Source of the DNA: Candidatus Acetothermia bacterium
GTDB taxonomy: Bacteria; Bipolaricaulota; Bipolaricaulia; Bipolaricaulales; Bipolaricaulaceae
DNA length: 64,000 bases
Assembly (NCBI GenBank): GCA_024653305.1
Contig: JANLFW010000006.1
Span: 27,524 to 91,523 of the forward strand
Direction: 5' to 3'
In this document: piece by piece, positions 33,563-41,746 of the stretch
Layout: each line of letters begins with the position of its first letter
Numbering within the stretch: position 1 is the stretch's first letter
Translations under genes and position numbers: made by a program
Notes under the pieces: generated by a model
What the model was told of the DNA's origin: nothing
The model's database searches: none
What the model saw: only the letters and a program-made list of their open reading frames with translations

Positions 33563-33673
33563 CTACTTGTCCTTCTCGAACTTCTCCTTCGAGGCGCCGC
33601 AGCTCGGGCACTTCTTGGGGCGAGAACTCCCGTTTACCACTTCACCGCACAACGAGCAAACCCACTTCGGCAT
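33563..33673 (-). CDS. rubredoxin-like zinc/iron protein
   Basis: 36 residues with two CxxC knuckles: WVCSLCGEVV near the start and CPSCGASKEKFEK at the end, like the rubredoxin domain of rubrerythrin on its own. ATG 33673 is preceded by GAGGGAACGGAG, and TATAAT on the minus strand (33702-33707) supplies a -10. Probably a small electron carrier for oxidative-stress protection in an anaerobe. Confidence 0.75.
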   Translation of the reverse strand: MPKWVCSLCGEVVNGSSRPKKCPSCGASKEKFEKDK

Positions 33674-33937
33674 CTCCGTTCCCTCACCCTTTGCCGGCCC
33701 CATTATACGGGGCGGCTGGCGGTGGGGTGGCACGGGTAGGGGTAGGTGGCGCTGGCCTGTGGACGAGGTCCCCGGGGATACGGCCATCTACTGGCCGGGA
33801 TCAACCTCGAGGGTCCGGAGCTGCTTCTGGCCAAGGATCGCGGGTTCGACCTCGCCTGACCCACCATCCGCGGGTGGGGCGGTGGTTCGGTTCCACGAGG
33901 CGCTCCACCGCCACGTGGCCGCGCACGGCCTTACGAA
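33674..33937. other. intergenic stretch with a possible gene fragment
   Basis: Holds the -10 of the rubredoxin-like gene (33702-33707). On the plus strand about 33775-33858 reads GYGHLLAGINLEGPELLLAKDRGFDLA then stop, protein-like and reminiscent of a PIN-domain end, but with no start or upstream match. Nothing else supportable. Confidence 0.3.
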
Positions 33938-34043
33938 ACGTCGTCCATAAAGGACGACGCTACACCTGTAGCGTCGGGGTTTATCCCCGACGTTCAGGTT
34001 GGGCCTTGTGCCCGACGCTCGCGGGGTTCATCCCCGACGCCAA
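33938..34043. repeat. array of short palindromes
   Basis: Consecutive hairpins: CGTCGTCC-ATAAA-GGACGACG (33939-33959), CTAC-ACCT-GTAG, CGTCGGGG-TTTAT-CCCCGACG (33971-33992), TTGGGC-CTTGT-GCCCGAC, and CGGGG-TTCAT-CCCCG (34022-34036). Same family as the single copies at 2909, 33481 and 44287. The right part of the array encodes the end of HisS. Confidence 0.8.
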
Positions 34044-35349
34044 ACCCGACGTCCCCTCGGGCTGGGGCATCACTCGAAAACCTCCTCCGGAGCACTTCGG
34101 GGGCAGCGGAAAACTCCTGGAGCTCCAGCAGGCGCTGTTCGCCGGTAGTAAGGTCCTTTACCTTGGCCTGACCCTGTTCAAGCTCCTCCGGGCCCACGAT
34201 CAGGGCGTAGCGGGCGCGGCGTCCCGCCACCTGCATCGCCTTCCGGAGCGAACGCCCCATGTACTCCATGTCCGCAGAAACCCCGGCCCGCCTGAGCTGG
34301 GCAAGGAGCTCGATCGCCTTCCTCTGCGCCTCGTCCCCGATCGGGACCACGCAGCACGCAAGCTCGGGCGTCGCGTCCTTTTCCTCCCCCCGTTGGGCCT
34401 GGAGCACAAGCACCAACCGTTCCATCCCCCCGGCAAACCCGACCCCGGGCGTGGCCGGTCCCCCGAGAAGCTCCACCAGGTCGTCGTACCGCCCCCCGCC
34501 CAGAAGCGCATCCTGGGCCCCAAGCTCCCGGGAACACAGCTCGAACACGGTCCGGGTGTAGTAGTCGAACCCCCGGACCAGGGTGTGGTCGAGCTCATAC
34601 CTGAGCGCGAGCGCGTCGAGATGCTCCCTGACTTGTTGGAAGTGGTGCCGGCAGGCGTCACACAGGTGGTCTACGCTCTTCGGCGCGCTTCGGATCGCGG
34701 GCTGGCATTGGGGTTGCTTGCAATCGAGGATGCGCATCGGATTTTCGGCAAGGCGGCGCTGGCAGTCGGCACACAGCTCGGACGCCCGGGGGAGGAAGTG
34801 CTGGCGGAGAGCCTCCCGGTAGCCGACCCGATCCCGAGCGCAGCCAATGGAGTTGAGCCGCAAAAACAGCCCTTCCCGGCGGAGGCCCAACCGCTCCATG
34901 AGGAAGCTCGCCAGGTCGATGACCTCAGCATCCAGCGCCGGATCGAGCGACCCCAGGGCCTCCACCCCATACTGGTGGAACTGGCGCTGGCGGCCCTTCT
35001 GGGGCTTCTCGTAACGGAACATGGGCCCAATGTAGTAGAGCTTGGCCAAATCCCCTTTGGCGTAGAGGCCGTGCTCCACGTACGCCCGCACCACCGACGC
35101 CGTCGCCTCCGGGCGCAGGGCAAGCTCAAGGCCCTTTTTGTCGGGGAACACGTACATCTCCTTGTGCACGACGTCGGTGGTCTCCCCCACCCCCCGGCTG
35201 AACAGGGCCGCGAGCTCCACCAGCGGCGGGCGGATCTCCCGGTACCCGTACAGGGCGAAGGCAGCACGGATCTCCGCCTCCACCCGCTGCCAAAAGGGGG
35301 TTTCCTCGGGCAGGATGTCCCGCATCCCCCGTACGCTCTCGACCTTCAT
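33994..35349 (-). CDS. hisS: histidine--tRNA ligase
   Basis: 451 residues; class II synthetase: VRGMRDILPEE start, motif 1 PPLVELAALFSRGVGETTD, motif 2 FRYEKPQKGRQRQFHQYG, histidine-binding LVRGFDYYTRTVFE, motif 3 GGGRYDDL, and a C-terminal anticodon-binding domain. The family normally ends near residue ~425; here ~25 more residues (from SSDAPARG to RRAQGPT) are read through the palindrome array, so the original stop was probably displaced. ATG 35349 overlaps ribH stop by 4 nt. Essential housekeeping gene. Confidence 0.97.
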   Translation of the reverse strand: MKVESVRGMRDILPEETPFWQRVEAEIRAAFALYGYREIRPPLVELAALFSRGVGETTDVVHKEMYVFPDKKGLELALRPEATASVVRAYVEHGLYAKGDLAKLYYIGPMFRYEKPQKGRQRQFHQYGVEALGSLDPALDAEVIDLASFLMERLGLRREGLFLRLNSIGCARDRVGYREALRQHFLPRASELCADCQRRLAENPMRILDCKQPQCQPAIRSAPKSVDHLCDACRHHFQQVREHLDALALRYELDHTLVRGFDYYTRTVFELCSRELGAQDALLGGGRYDDLVELLGGPATPGVGFAGGMERLVLVLQAQRGEEKDATPELACCVVPIGDEAQRKAIELLAQLRRAGVSADMEYMGRSLRKAMQVAGRRARYALIVGPEELEQGQAKVKDLTTGEQRLLELQEFSAAPEVLRRRFSSDAPARGDVGFGVGDEPRERRAQGPT

Positions 35350-35813
35350 CCGCCGATCGCCCGCTCCAGGTTCACCATCTCCACCAGGGCCTCCGCGGCC
35401 TGGGCGCCCTTGTTGCCGACCTTGCCCCCGGCCCGCTCCAGGGCCTGATCTTGCGTGTCAGCGGTGATCACCCCGAACGCCACCGGCACCGGGAGCTCCA
35501 GATTAAGCTTCGCAAGGCCTTTCGCGACCTCGGCGGCCACGTACTCGAAGTGGGGCGTGGCCCCGCGCACCACCGCCGCCAGGGCGAGGACCCCGTGGAC
35601 CTTGCCCGACGAGCCGAGGGTCCGCACCGCCCGCGGGAGCTCGAACGCCCCCGGCACCCATGCCACCGCGATGTCCTTTTCCTCTACCCCGAGCCGCCGC
35701 AGGCGGTCCACCGCCCCGGCCAGGAGCTCCTTGGTCACGAGCTCGTTGAACCGGGACACGGCGATCCCGACCTTTAGCCCCTTTCCGTCCAGCTTTCCCT
35801 CGTAGGCGGCCAT
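35346..35813 (-). CDS. ribH: 6,7-dimethyl-8-ribityllumazine synthase
   Basis: 155 residues, full length. Condenses 3,4-dihydroxybutanone-4-P with the ribitylamino-pyrimidine. Family marks: VGIAVSRFNELVTKELLAGA, WVPGAFELP, VVRGATPHFEYVAAEVAKGL with catalytic His in the TPHFEYV segment, GVITADTQDQALERAG. Third gene of the ribE-ribBA-ribH set on the minus strand; overlaps hisS. Confidence 0.97.
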   Translation of the reverse strand: MAAYEGKLDGKGLKVGIAVSRFNELVTKELLAGAVDRLRRLGVEEKDIAVAWVPGAFELPRAVRTLGSSGKVHGVLALAAVVRGATPHFEYVAAEVAKGLAKLNLELPVPVAFGVITADTQDQALERAGGKVGNKGAQAAEALVEMVNLERAIGG

Positions 35814-35823
35814 CCCTCCTCCT

Positions 35824-37038
35824 TCATACCTTCCTGAGCTCGTGGCCGAGCTTCTCCTTCTTCGCCTTGAGGTAGCGCACGTTGTACGGGTTCGGCTCGA
35901 CCTCGATCGGCACCTGCTCCACGATCTCCAGGCCGTAGCCTGCGAGCCCGGCCACCTTGCGCGGGTTGTTCGTGAGGAGTCGGATCTTCTTCACCCCGAG
36001 GTCGACCAGGATCTGGGCCCCGATCCCGTACTCCCGTAGGTCGGCCGGGTACCCGAGGCGCAGGTTGGCCTCCACCGTGTCCAGGCCCTGATCCTGAAGG
36101 TGGTAGGCGCACACCTTGTTGGCGAGCCCGATCCCCCGCCCCTCCTGGCGCATGTAGAGCACCACCCCCCGCCCCTCCCGATCGACCATGTCGAGCGCGG
36201 CGTGGAGCTGGCCGCCGCAGTCGCACCGCAGCGACCCCAGGGCGTCCCCGGTCAGGCACTCCGAGTGCACCCGCACCAGCACCGGCGCCTCCCCAGCGAG
36301 GTCGCCCTTCACCAGGGCCACGTGCTCCTGCCCGGCGATCCGGTCGCGGAAGGTGACGATGCGGAACTCCCCCCACCGCGTGGGCAGGTCCGCCTCGCAG
36401 ATCCGGTCCACCAGCTTCTCCCGCCTCTTGCGGTACGCGATGAGGTCGGCGATGGTCAGAATCGGAAGCCCATGACGTTCCCCGAACGCCACGAGATCGG
36501 GGAGGCGGGCCATCGTCCCGTCGTCGTTCATGATCTCGCAGATCACCCCCACCGGGGCGAGGCCGGCGAGCACGCACAGGTCCACCGCGGCCTCGGTGTG
36601 CCCGGCCCGGCGCAGGACGCCGCCGTCGCGGGCGATCAGGGGGAACACGTGCCCGGGCCGGACGAGGTCATCTGGCCGCGAGCTCGGGTCGGCCAGGACG
36701 CGGAGCGTGCGCGCCCGGTCGTGGGCGGAGATGCCGGTGGTGACGCCGACCCGGGCGTCCACAGACACGGTGAACGCCGTCTCGTGGCTGTCCTGAGGCG
36801 GCTCCACCATCGGGCGGAGCTCCAGCCGCTCCGCCCACTCCCGGGGAAGGGGCACGCACAGGAGTCCCCGCGCCTCGCGGACCATGAAGTTCACCGCGTC
36901 CGTGGTCGCCTTCTCCGCGGCCATCACGAGGTCGCCCTCGTTCTCCCGGTCCTCGTCATCGACGACGATGATCATCCGGCCGGCCCGGATCGCCGCCACC
37001 GCTTCCTCTACCGTCGCCAGCTTCACCGCTCCCTCCAC
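35824..37038 (-). CDS. ribBA: bifunctional DHBP synthase / GTP cyclohydrolase II
   Basis: 404 residues. RibB half: [26 protein letters not shown] (metal and substrate site), [15 protein letters not shown]. RibA half: [22 protein letters not shown] with the three zinc cysteines, [26 protein letters not shown]. Both early riboflavin steps on one polypeptide. Start overlaps ribE's end by 16 nt. Gene order ribE-ribBA-ribH; ribD not in the window. Confidence 0.97.
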   Translation of the reverse strand: MEGAVKLATVEEAVAAIRAGRMIIVVDDEDRENEGDLVMAAEKATTDAVNFMVREARGLLCVPLPREWAERLELRPMVEPPQDSHETAFTVSVDARVGVTTGISAHDRARTLRVLADPSSRPDDLVRPGHVFPLIARDGGVLRRAGHTEAAVDLCVLAGLAPVGVICEIMNDDGTMARLPDLVAFGERHGLPILTIADLIAYRKRREKLVDRICEADLPTRWGEFRIVTFRDRIAGQEHVALVKGDLAGEAPVLVRVHSECLTGDALGSLRCDCGGQLHAALDMVDREGRGVVLYMRQEGRGIGLANKVCAYHLQDQGLDTVEANLRLGYPADLREYGIGAQILVDLGVKKIRLLTNNPRKVAGLAGYGLEIVEQVPIEVEPNPYNVRYLKAKKEKLGHELRKV

Positions 37039-37592
37039 CGCCGCACGTACTTGGCCAAGACGTCGAACTCCAGGTTCACCCGGTCTCCCACCCGGCGGGC
37101 ACGGAGGTTCGTGTGCTCCCAGGTATAGGGGACGATCGCACAGCGAAAGTTCCCCTCCTCAACTTCGTACGGGGTTAGGCTAATTCCGTCCACACCCACC
37201 GACCCCTTGTCCGCCACGAGCTCGGAGAACCGGGGATCGAAGGAGACGCCGAGCAGTACGTCCTCCCCTCTTCGCTCGAGGAGGGCTACCTTGCCCACCG
37301 TGTCCACGTGCCCGAGGAGGAAGTGGCCACCCAATTCCTCCCCAACCCGGAGGGCCGGCTCCAGGTTCACCGCCTCTCCCGGCCGAAGGTCACCCAGGGC
37401 AGTGCGGGCGAGCGTTTCCTGGGAAAGAGCCATCGTCATCCCTACATCGCGCACGGCGGCCACGGTTAGGCAAACCCCGTTCACCGCCAAGCTCGCCCCC
37501 TCGTCCAGGGCCACGCCCTCGGCGCGCACCGTAAGCCGCCGCGGCTCCCGCCGCACCACCTGGCCCACGGCGCGCACAATGCCGGTGAACAT
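37023..37592 (-). CDS. ribE: riboflavin synthase alpha subunit
   Basis: 189 residues with the internal duplication of two lumazine-binding barrels. Starts [12 protein letters not shown]; first repeat ends [34 protein letters not shown], second starts GHVDTVGKV and has [22 protein letters not shown] 37592 has no Shine-Dalgarno; the -10 box ends 9 nt upstream. No FMN riboswitch fits in the 80-nt spacer shared with yidC. Confidence 0.96.
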   Translation of the reverse strand: MFTGIVRAVGQVVRREPRRLTVRAEGVALDEGASLAVNGVCLTVAAVRDVGMTMALSQETLARTALGDLRPGEAVNLEPALRVGEELGGHFLLGHVDTVGKVALLERRGEDVLLGVSFDPRFSELVADKGSVGVDGISLTPYEVEEGNFRCAIVPYTWEHTNLRARRVGDRVNLEFDVLAKYVRRWRER

Positions 37593-37601
37593 GATCTATA
37601 C

Positions 37602-37630
37602 AGTGTATGCGGTTTCCCGCCCCCACACAA
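37602..37630 (-). promoter_or_regulatory. promoter of the riboflavin genes
   Basis: Minus strand TTGTGT (37625-37630), 17-nt spacer, TACACT (37602-37607), then 9 nt to the ribE ATG. Back to back with the yidC promoter. Confidence 0.7.
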
Positions 37631-37634
37631 CCGG

Positions 37635-37663
37635 TTGCGGCCTCCCTTGACACCCGGTAAAGT
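37635..37663 (+). promoter_or_regulatory. promoter of yidC
   Basis: TTGCGG (37635-37640), 17-nt spacer, TAAAGT (37658-37663), 10 nt before ATG 37674. No ribosome-binding site in between. A TTGACA at 37647-37652 is badly spaced for any -10. Confidence 0.6.
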
Positions 37664-37673
37664 TCGTTCGGCA

Positions 37674-39155
37674 ATGTGGAGAACAGTCCTGGCCTTGGCC
37701 CTCGTGTTCAGCCCCTGGTTCCTCACCGTGCTGGCCGACCAGCCCCTGGAGATCGTGCGCCTGCTCCACGACGGCGGCGAGGTGGTGCAGGTCACCAATG
37801 GCCTGGTGCGGTACCAGTTCGCCGAGCTGGGGGGGAGCCTGCGGAGCGCGTACGTGCACTTCACGAGCTACCGCACCCAGAACATGGACGCGGTGCCGGG
37901 GTGGGAGGGCGGCGTTCAGCCCTCCCTCGGCCCGGGGGTCAGCCTGCCGTTCGAGGTGTGGCTCGACGAGGCCACCGTCGATCCAACTGTGTACGCCGTG
38001 GCCGTGGAAACCCTGGCCCCGGATGTGGCGGTGGTGCGGCTGCAGAGGTCCGGAGACGGCCTCGTCGTCGACAAGGCGTTCACCATCAACTGGGATGCGT
38101 TCTACACGATGGACGTGAACGTCCGCGTCCAGGCCCCAGGACAAAGGGTGAGGCTCGTCCTCGGCCATCGCCCGAGCGGCCGGGATGTCCCAGACCTCCG
38201 GTTCCTCTACGATGGCAGGGTCTACACCGCCCCCCTTGCCCCGGGCACCTACACCAAGTTCGAGGGCGTGGGCCTGGTGGGCAAGGAGATGGTGTACTTC
38301 TTGAGGGTCCAGGAGGGGACGGGCACCCCGTTCTTCGGGCAAAACGCGGCCGGCCAGCCCGTGTTCGGCCTGGAGGCCACCGGCGAATTGGCGATCCGGG
38401 GAACGCTCTACAGCGGCCGCAACCGATATCTCCTCCTGCAGAGGTCCGGACTGGAGGTGCTAACCCCGCTCGGGTTCTTCTCCCGCTTCCTGGTGTGGGT
38501 GATGCAGTTTTTCGAGTGGCTGTATCGGATCACCGGGAACTACGGCTGGGCGATCATCCTGTTCACCCTGATCACCCGCATCGTCGTGTACCCGCTCATG
38601 CGCAACCAGTACCGGTCGATGGCCAAGATGCAGCGGCTCGCCCCCAAGCTCAAGAAGCTCCAGGAGCGGTACAAAGACGACCGGCAGGCCCTGCAACAGC
38701 AGATGATGGAGCTGTACCGCCAGGAGGGGGTCAACCCGTTGGGTGGGTGCCTTCCGATGCTGCTGCAGTTTCCGATCCTGATCCTGCTGTGGCAAACGAT
38801 CATGTACTCGGCGGAGCAGATCCACCTCTCCCCGGGGTTCCTCTGGATCCGCGACCTCTCTCAGCCTGATCCGTACTACATCCTGCTGATCCTGGCTACC
38901 GGAGCGCAGCTCCTCCAGCAGTGGTTCACCCAGCGGCGCATGCCGGAACCGCCCACCGGGGGGAGCCAGGTCCTGGGGTGGGTGTTCCCGCTCGTCATGG
39001 CCTTGCTCTTCATGAGCTTCCCGGCCGGGCTGTGGCTGTACTGGCTCCTCACCACCCTCCTCCAGATCGGGCAGCAGTGGATCTTCGACTGGGAGATGGC
39101 CCGCGAAGCCCGGGTCCCCACCGCCACGGCGGACGATGGACGCCAAGACCGGTGA
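37674..39155 (+). CDS. yidC: membrane protein insertase YidC
   Basis: 493 residues. N-terminal signal-anchor, then a large periplasmic beta-domain as in Gram-negative YidC (residues ~25-260), and the conserved five-helix core: FSRFLVWVMQFFEWLYRITGNYGWAIILFTLITRIVVYPL, KMQRLAPKLKKLQERYKDDRQALQQQMMELYRQEGVNPLGGCLPMLLQ, with the hydrophilic-groove Arg in the first core helix. The periplasmic domain supports a diderm cell. Overlaps jag by 20 nt. rpmH and rnpA, usual upstream neighbours, are not here. Confidence 0.96.
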   Translation: MWRTVLALALVFSPWFLTVLADQPLEIVRLLHDGGEVVQVTNGLVRYQFAELGGSLRSAYVHFTSYRTQNMDAVPGWEGGVQPSLGPGVSLPFEVWLDEATVDPTVYAVAVETLAPDVAVVRLQRSGDGLVVDKAFTINWDAFYTMDVNVRVQAPGQRVRLVLGHRPSGRDVPDLRFLYDGRVYTAPLAPGTYTKFEGVGLVGKEMVYFLRVQEGTGTPFFGQNAAGQPVFGLEATGELAIRGTLYSGRNRYLLLQRSGLEVLTPLGFFSRFLVWVMQFFEWLYRITGNYGWAIILFTLITRIVVYPLMRNQYRSMAKMQRLAPKLKKLQERYKDDRQALQQQMMELYRQEGVNPLGGCLPMLLQFPILILLWQTIMYSAEQIHLSPGFLWIRDLSQPDPYYILLILATGAQLLQQWFTQRRMPEPPTGGSQVLGWVFPLVMALLFMSFPAGLWLYWLLTTLLQIGQQWIFDWEMAREARVPTATADDGRQDR

Positions 39156-39591
39156 GGCTATCCGCCAGTTCTTCTCCGGTTGCCTCGTCGTGCTGGGTGA
39201 GCCGGGGCAGGTGGAGGTCACCCCCGAGGATGGGGACGTCTACGTCAACCTGAGCGGGCCGTTCAAGCTCATCCCCCAAGGGGATTCTGCCTTCCGGGCC
39301 GCTTTGAGCCGGGTGGCCCAGCTCCACCTCCGGGCCGATCTGCCCCAAGGCGTCCGCATCGTGGTGGACATCAACGGGGAGGCGCTCGCCCGCCGTCATG
39401 AGCTTGAGGAGCGGGCTCGCCGGGTGGCGGAACGGGTGGTGGCCGAGCGGCGCCGGATCCAGTTGGAGCCGATGCCTCCTCAGGACCGCCGGGTGATCCA
39501 CCTCGTGCTGGCCGACTTCCCCGGGGTGCGCACGTACTCGGTGGGGAAGGGCAGCGGCCGCCGGGTGGTCATCGAACCAACCCAGGAATGA
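39136..39591 (+). CDS. jag: Jag/KhpB-like RNA-binding protein (R3H)
   Basis: 151 residues; C-terminal R3H domain ARRVAERVVAERRRIQLEPMPPQDRRVIHL, followed by YSVGKGSGRRVVI. N-terminal part is a KH-II-like fold without the usual long Jag N-domain. Encoded immediately after yidC, the standard neighbour. It probably binds RNA and affects cell-envelope synthesis as in Gram-positive homologues. Confidence 0.88.
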   Translation: MDAKTGEAIRQFFSGCLVVLGEPGQVEVTPEDGDVYVNLSGPFKLIPQGDSAFRAALSRVAQLHLRADLPQGVRIVVDINGEALARRHELEERARRVAERVVAERRRIQLEPMPPQDRRVIHLVLADFPGVRTYSVGKGSGRRVVIEPTQE

Positions 39592-40370
39592 ACCTGCGCC
39601 GTGCCGTCCTCGGTCCTACCCCGCCCGTACGGGCAGGAGAGGGCCGGGTGGAGGTGCTCGGCATCCCGCTCACCGCGCTTTCCCAGGACGGGTTCGTGAA
39701 CGAGGTGGCCCGCCGCCTCGCCCAGGGGGAGCGAGGGATCGCCCTGTTCACCCCGGACGCCTGGGCAGCCGCACGGGCTATCCTGTACGACGACATCCGC
39801 GCCCTGTACCGACAGGCGGACTTGGTGGCATGCGATGGAACCTCTCTCGCCTGGGCGGCGCGGGTCGGGGGGCACCCCCTGCCCCGGGTGGCCGGGGTGG
39901 ACCTGGCGTGGGCGCTGTGCGCACGGGGGACCGAGGTAGGGTGGTCGGTGTACCTCCTCGGGGGCCGGCCGGGGGTGGCTGCGGCCGCCGCGCGCCGGGT
40001 GCGCGCCGCGTTCCCCGGGCTCAGGATCGTGGGCACGCACCACGGGTACTTCGCGGGAGGCGGCCCCGTTCGCGAAATCCGCCGGCTGCAGCCTGATTTG
40101 CTTCTCGTGGCGCTCGGGCATCCCAAGCAGGAGCGGTGGATCCTCGCCCACCGCGACCTCGGGGCCGGTCTCCTCATGGGGGTGGGAGGGACGCTGGATC
40201 TCTGGGCCGGCCGGTTCTGCCGGGCCCCCCGGGCTTGGCAGCGGTTAGGGCTGGAGTGGCTGTGGCGGGCAGCCCAGGACCCACGCCGGGTCCGAAGGCT
40301 GTGGGCGGTCCCATTCCTCCTCTACCACATCGGGCTCGGCTGGACCCGCTGCCGAGGAAAACGAGGATAA
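39588..40370 (+). CDS. WecG/TagA/CpsF-family glycosyltransferase
   Basis: 260 residues; transfers N-acetylmannosamine-type sugars to undecaprenyl-linked acceptors. Family signature: TPDAWAAARAILYDDIRALYRQADLVACDGTSLAW (Asp of the D-G-x-x), WSVYLLGGRPGVAAAAARR, GTHHGYF, LLVALGHPKQERWI and MGVGGTLDLWAG. Overlaps jag stop by 4 nt. Its C-terminal ~40 basic residues (RVRRLWAVPFLLYHIGLGW) likely contact the membrane. Converges on secF. Confidence 0.92.
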   Translation: MNLRRAVLGPTPPVRAGEGRVEVLGIPLTALSQDGFVNEVARRLAQGERGIALFTPDAWAAARAILYDDIRALYRQADLVACDGTSLAWAARVGGHPLPRVAGVDLAWALCARGTEVGWSVYLLGGRPGVAAAAARRVRAAFPGLRIVGTHHGYFAGGGPVREIRRLQPDLLLVALGHPKQERWILAHRDLGAGLLMGVGGTLDLWAGRFCRAPRAWQRLGLEWLWRAAQDPRRVRRLWAVPFLLYHIGLGWTRCRGKRG

Positions 40371-40375
40371 GGCGA

Positions 40376-41323
40376 TCAGCGCCGGGCCCTCGCCTTTTCC
40401 GCGGTGAGGGTCCACCAGTAGAAGATCGGGTTGGCCACGTAGAACGTGGAATAGGTGCCGACGATCACGCCCATCAGCATCGCCACGGTGAACCCCCGCA
40501 ACGCGGTCCCGCCGAACACGAACAAGATCACGATGGGGACCAACGTGGTGGACACGGTGTTGATGGTCCGGGTGAGCGTCTGGTTGATGGAACGGTTGAT
40601 GAGATCGCGGAGCGGGGTCTTCTTGGAGAGCTTCAGGTTCTCCCGCACCCGGTCGAAGATGACGATCGTGTCGTTGAGGGAGTAACCAACCACCGTGAGC
40701 AGGGCGGCGATCACCGGAAGGTCGATCTCCAAGCGGAACAAGGCGAACACGCCCAACGTGATGACCACGTCGTGGATAAGGGCCGCCACCGCCCCCACCG
40801 CGTACCGGAGGCGGAACCGCCACGCGATGTACACGAGCATCGCGGCCATCGCCACCAGAATCGCCTGCCAGGCGCGGTTGACGATCTCCCGGGACACCTG
40901 AGCCCCGATGTCCGTCACGCTGGTGTCTGGAAGACCGTTCACCTGGGCCGGCTCCGGGATCCCCGAGCCCGCTGCTGGGCGGGCAAGGGCCTCGCGCATC
41001 CGGGCCTTGAGCTCCTCAGAGGATTCCCGGACGGTCACGATCTTTCCGGGCAGGGTTACCCCCTCCCGGTCGGCGGTCACGCTCTGGACGTACAGGGTGG
41101 ATTTGGCCGTGCCCTCCCCCACGAGTGGGGCGAGGTAGCTGCGGAGGGCGTCGTTGGTGAGGTTCGTGCCCGTGGGGTAGAAGATGGTGAGCTGGATGCC
41201 GCCGGTGAAGTCGATGCCCGGGCGCAGGCCGACGAACACCAGCACCAGGATGCTCGCCAACACCAGCGCACCCGAGAGGGAGGAGAAGTACTTCGCCTTG
41301 CCCATGAAGTCAAACTGGGTCAT
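40376..41323 (-). CDS. secF: protein translocase subunit SecF
   Basis: 315 residues, six membrane helices with a large periplasmic loop. FDFMGKAKYFSSLSGALVLASI then GIDFTGGIQLTIFYP at the start; core helices VAAMAAMLVYIAWRFRLRYAVGAVAALIHDVVITLG, VGYSLNDTIVIFDRVREN and RSINQTLTRTINTVSTTL. SecD is not adjacent in the window. Shares its strand with rpsT, 14 nt away. Confidence 0.95.
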   Translation of the reverse strand: MTQFDFMGKAKYFSSLSGALVLASILVLVFVGLRPGIDFTGGIQLTIFYPTGTNLTNDALRSYLAPLVGEGTAKSTLYVQSVTADREGVTLPGKIVTVRESSEELKARMREALARPAAGSGIPEPAQVNGLPDTSVTDIGAQVSREIVNRAWQAILVAMAAMLVYIAWRFRLRYAVGAVAALIHDVVITLGVFALFRLEIDLPVIAALLTVVGYSLNDTIVIFDRVRENLKLSKKTPLRDLINRSINQTLTRTINTVSTTLVPIVILFVFGGTALRGFTVAMLMGVIVGTYSTFYVANPIFYWWTLTAEKARARR

Positions 41324-41336
41324 GGCCTTCTCCTGT

Positions 41337-41603
41337 TCAGGCGGCCTTGAGGCGACGGCTCAGTCGGGCCTTGAGTCGGGCAGCCCGGTTGGGATGAATG
41401 ACCCCGCGCGCGGCGGCCTTGTCCACCGCCTTCTGGAACTGGGGGAGGACCTTGCGGGCTTCTTCCTTGTCTCCGGCCTCGACCAGCGTCTGAAACTTGC
41501 GGCGCCAAAACCGGACGGCGCTCTTGCGCAGGTCGTTCCTCCTTCGGTGAGCCAAGCTCTTCCGCAGCTGACGTTTGGCTGAACGCGTGTTGGGAATGGC
41601 CAA
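41337..41603 (-). CDS. rpsT: 30S ribosomal protein bS20
   Basis: 88 residues, highly basic and helical: AIPNTRSAKRQLRKSLAHRRRN, KAVDKAAARGVIHPNRAARLKARLSRRL. Start set to TTG 41603, right after AAGGAGGGGA; longer upstream ATG options have no conserved content. The non-AUG start recalls E. coli rpsT, which also uses UUG and is autoregulated. Confidence 0.95.
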   Translation of the reverse strand: MAIPNTRSAKRQLRKSLAHRRRNDLRKSAVRFWRRKFQTLVEAGDKEEARKVLPQFQKAVDKAAARGVIHPNRAARLKARLSRRLKAA

Positions 41604-41690
41604 TCCCCTCCTTATCCTTGGTGAATCCGAAGGGAAATGGTAGCCCTTCCCTGGGCCCGGTGCAAGGAAGGGACAGGGACAAACTTCAGC

Positions 41691-41720
41691 TTGTCGGGCC
41701 CCCAGGGGACGGGCTAAGGT
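41691..41720 (+). promoter_or_regulatory. possible promoter of nrdD
   Basis: TTGTCG (41691-41696), 18-nt spacer and TAAGGT (41715-41720), 26 nt before ATG 41747. No NrdR box recognised. Confidence 0.4.
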
Positions 41721-41746
41721 AACACCGGTTGCGCTCAAGGGGGGCC

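Noticed and set aside
33938..34043. CRISPR array
   Set aside because: Units are self-complementary and differ in arms and loops, without uniform spacers; no cas genes in the window.
37593..37673. Possible FMN riboswitch before ribE
   Set aside because: The 80-nt spacer is filled by two back-to-back promoters; too short and without the RFN core elements.
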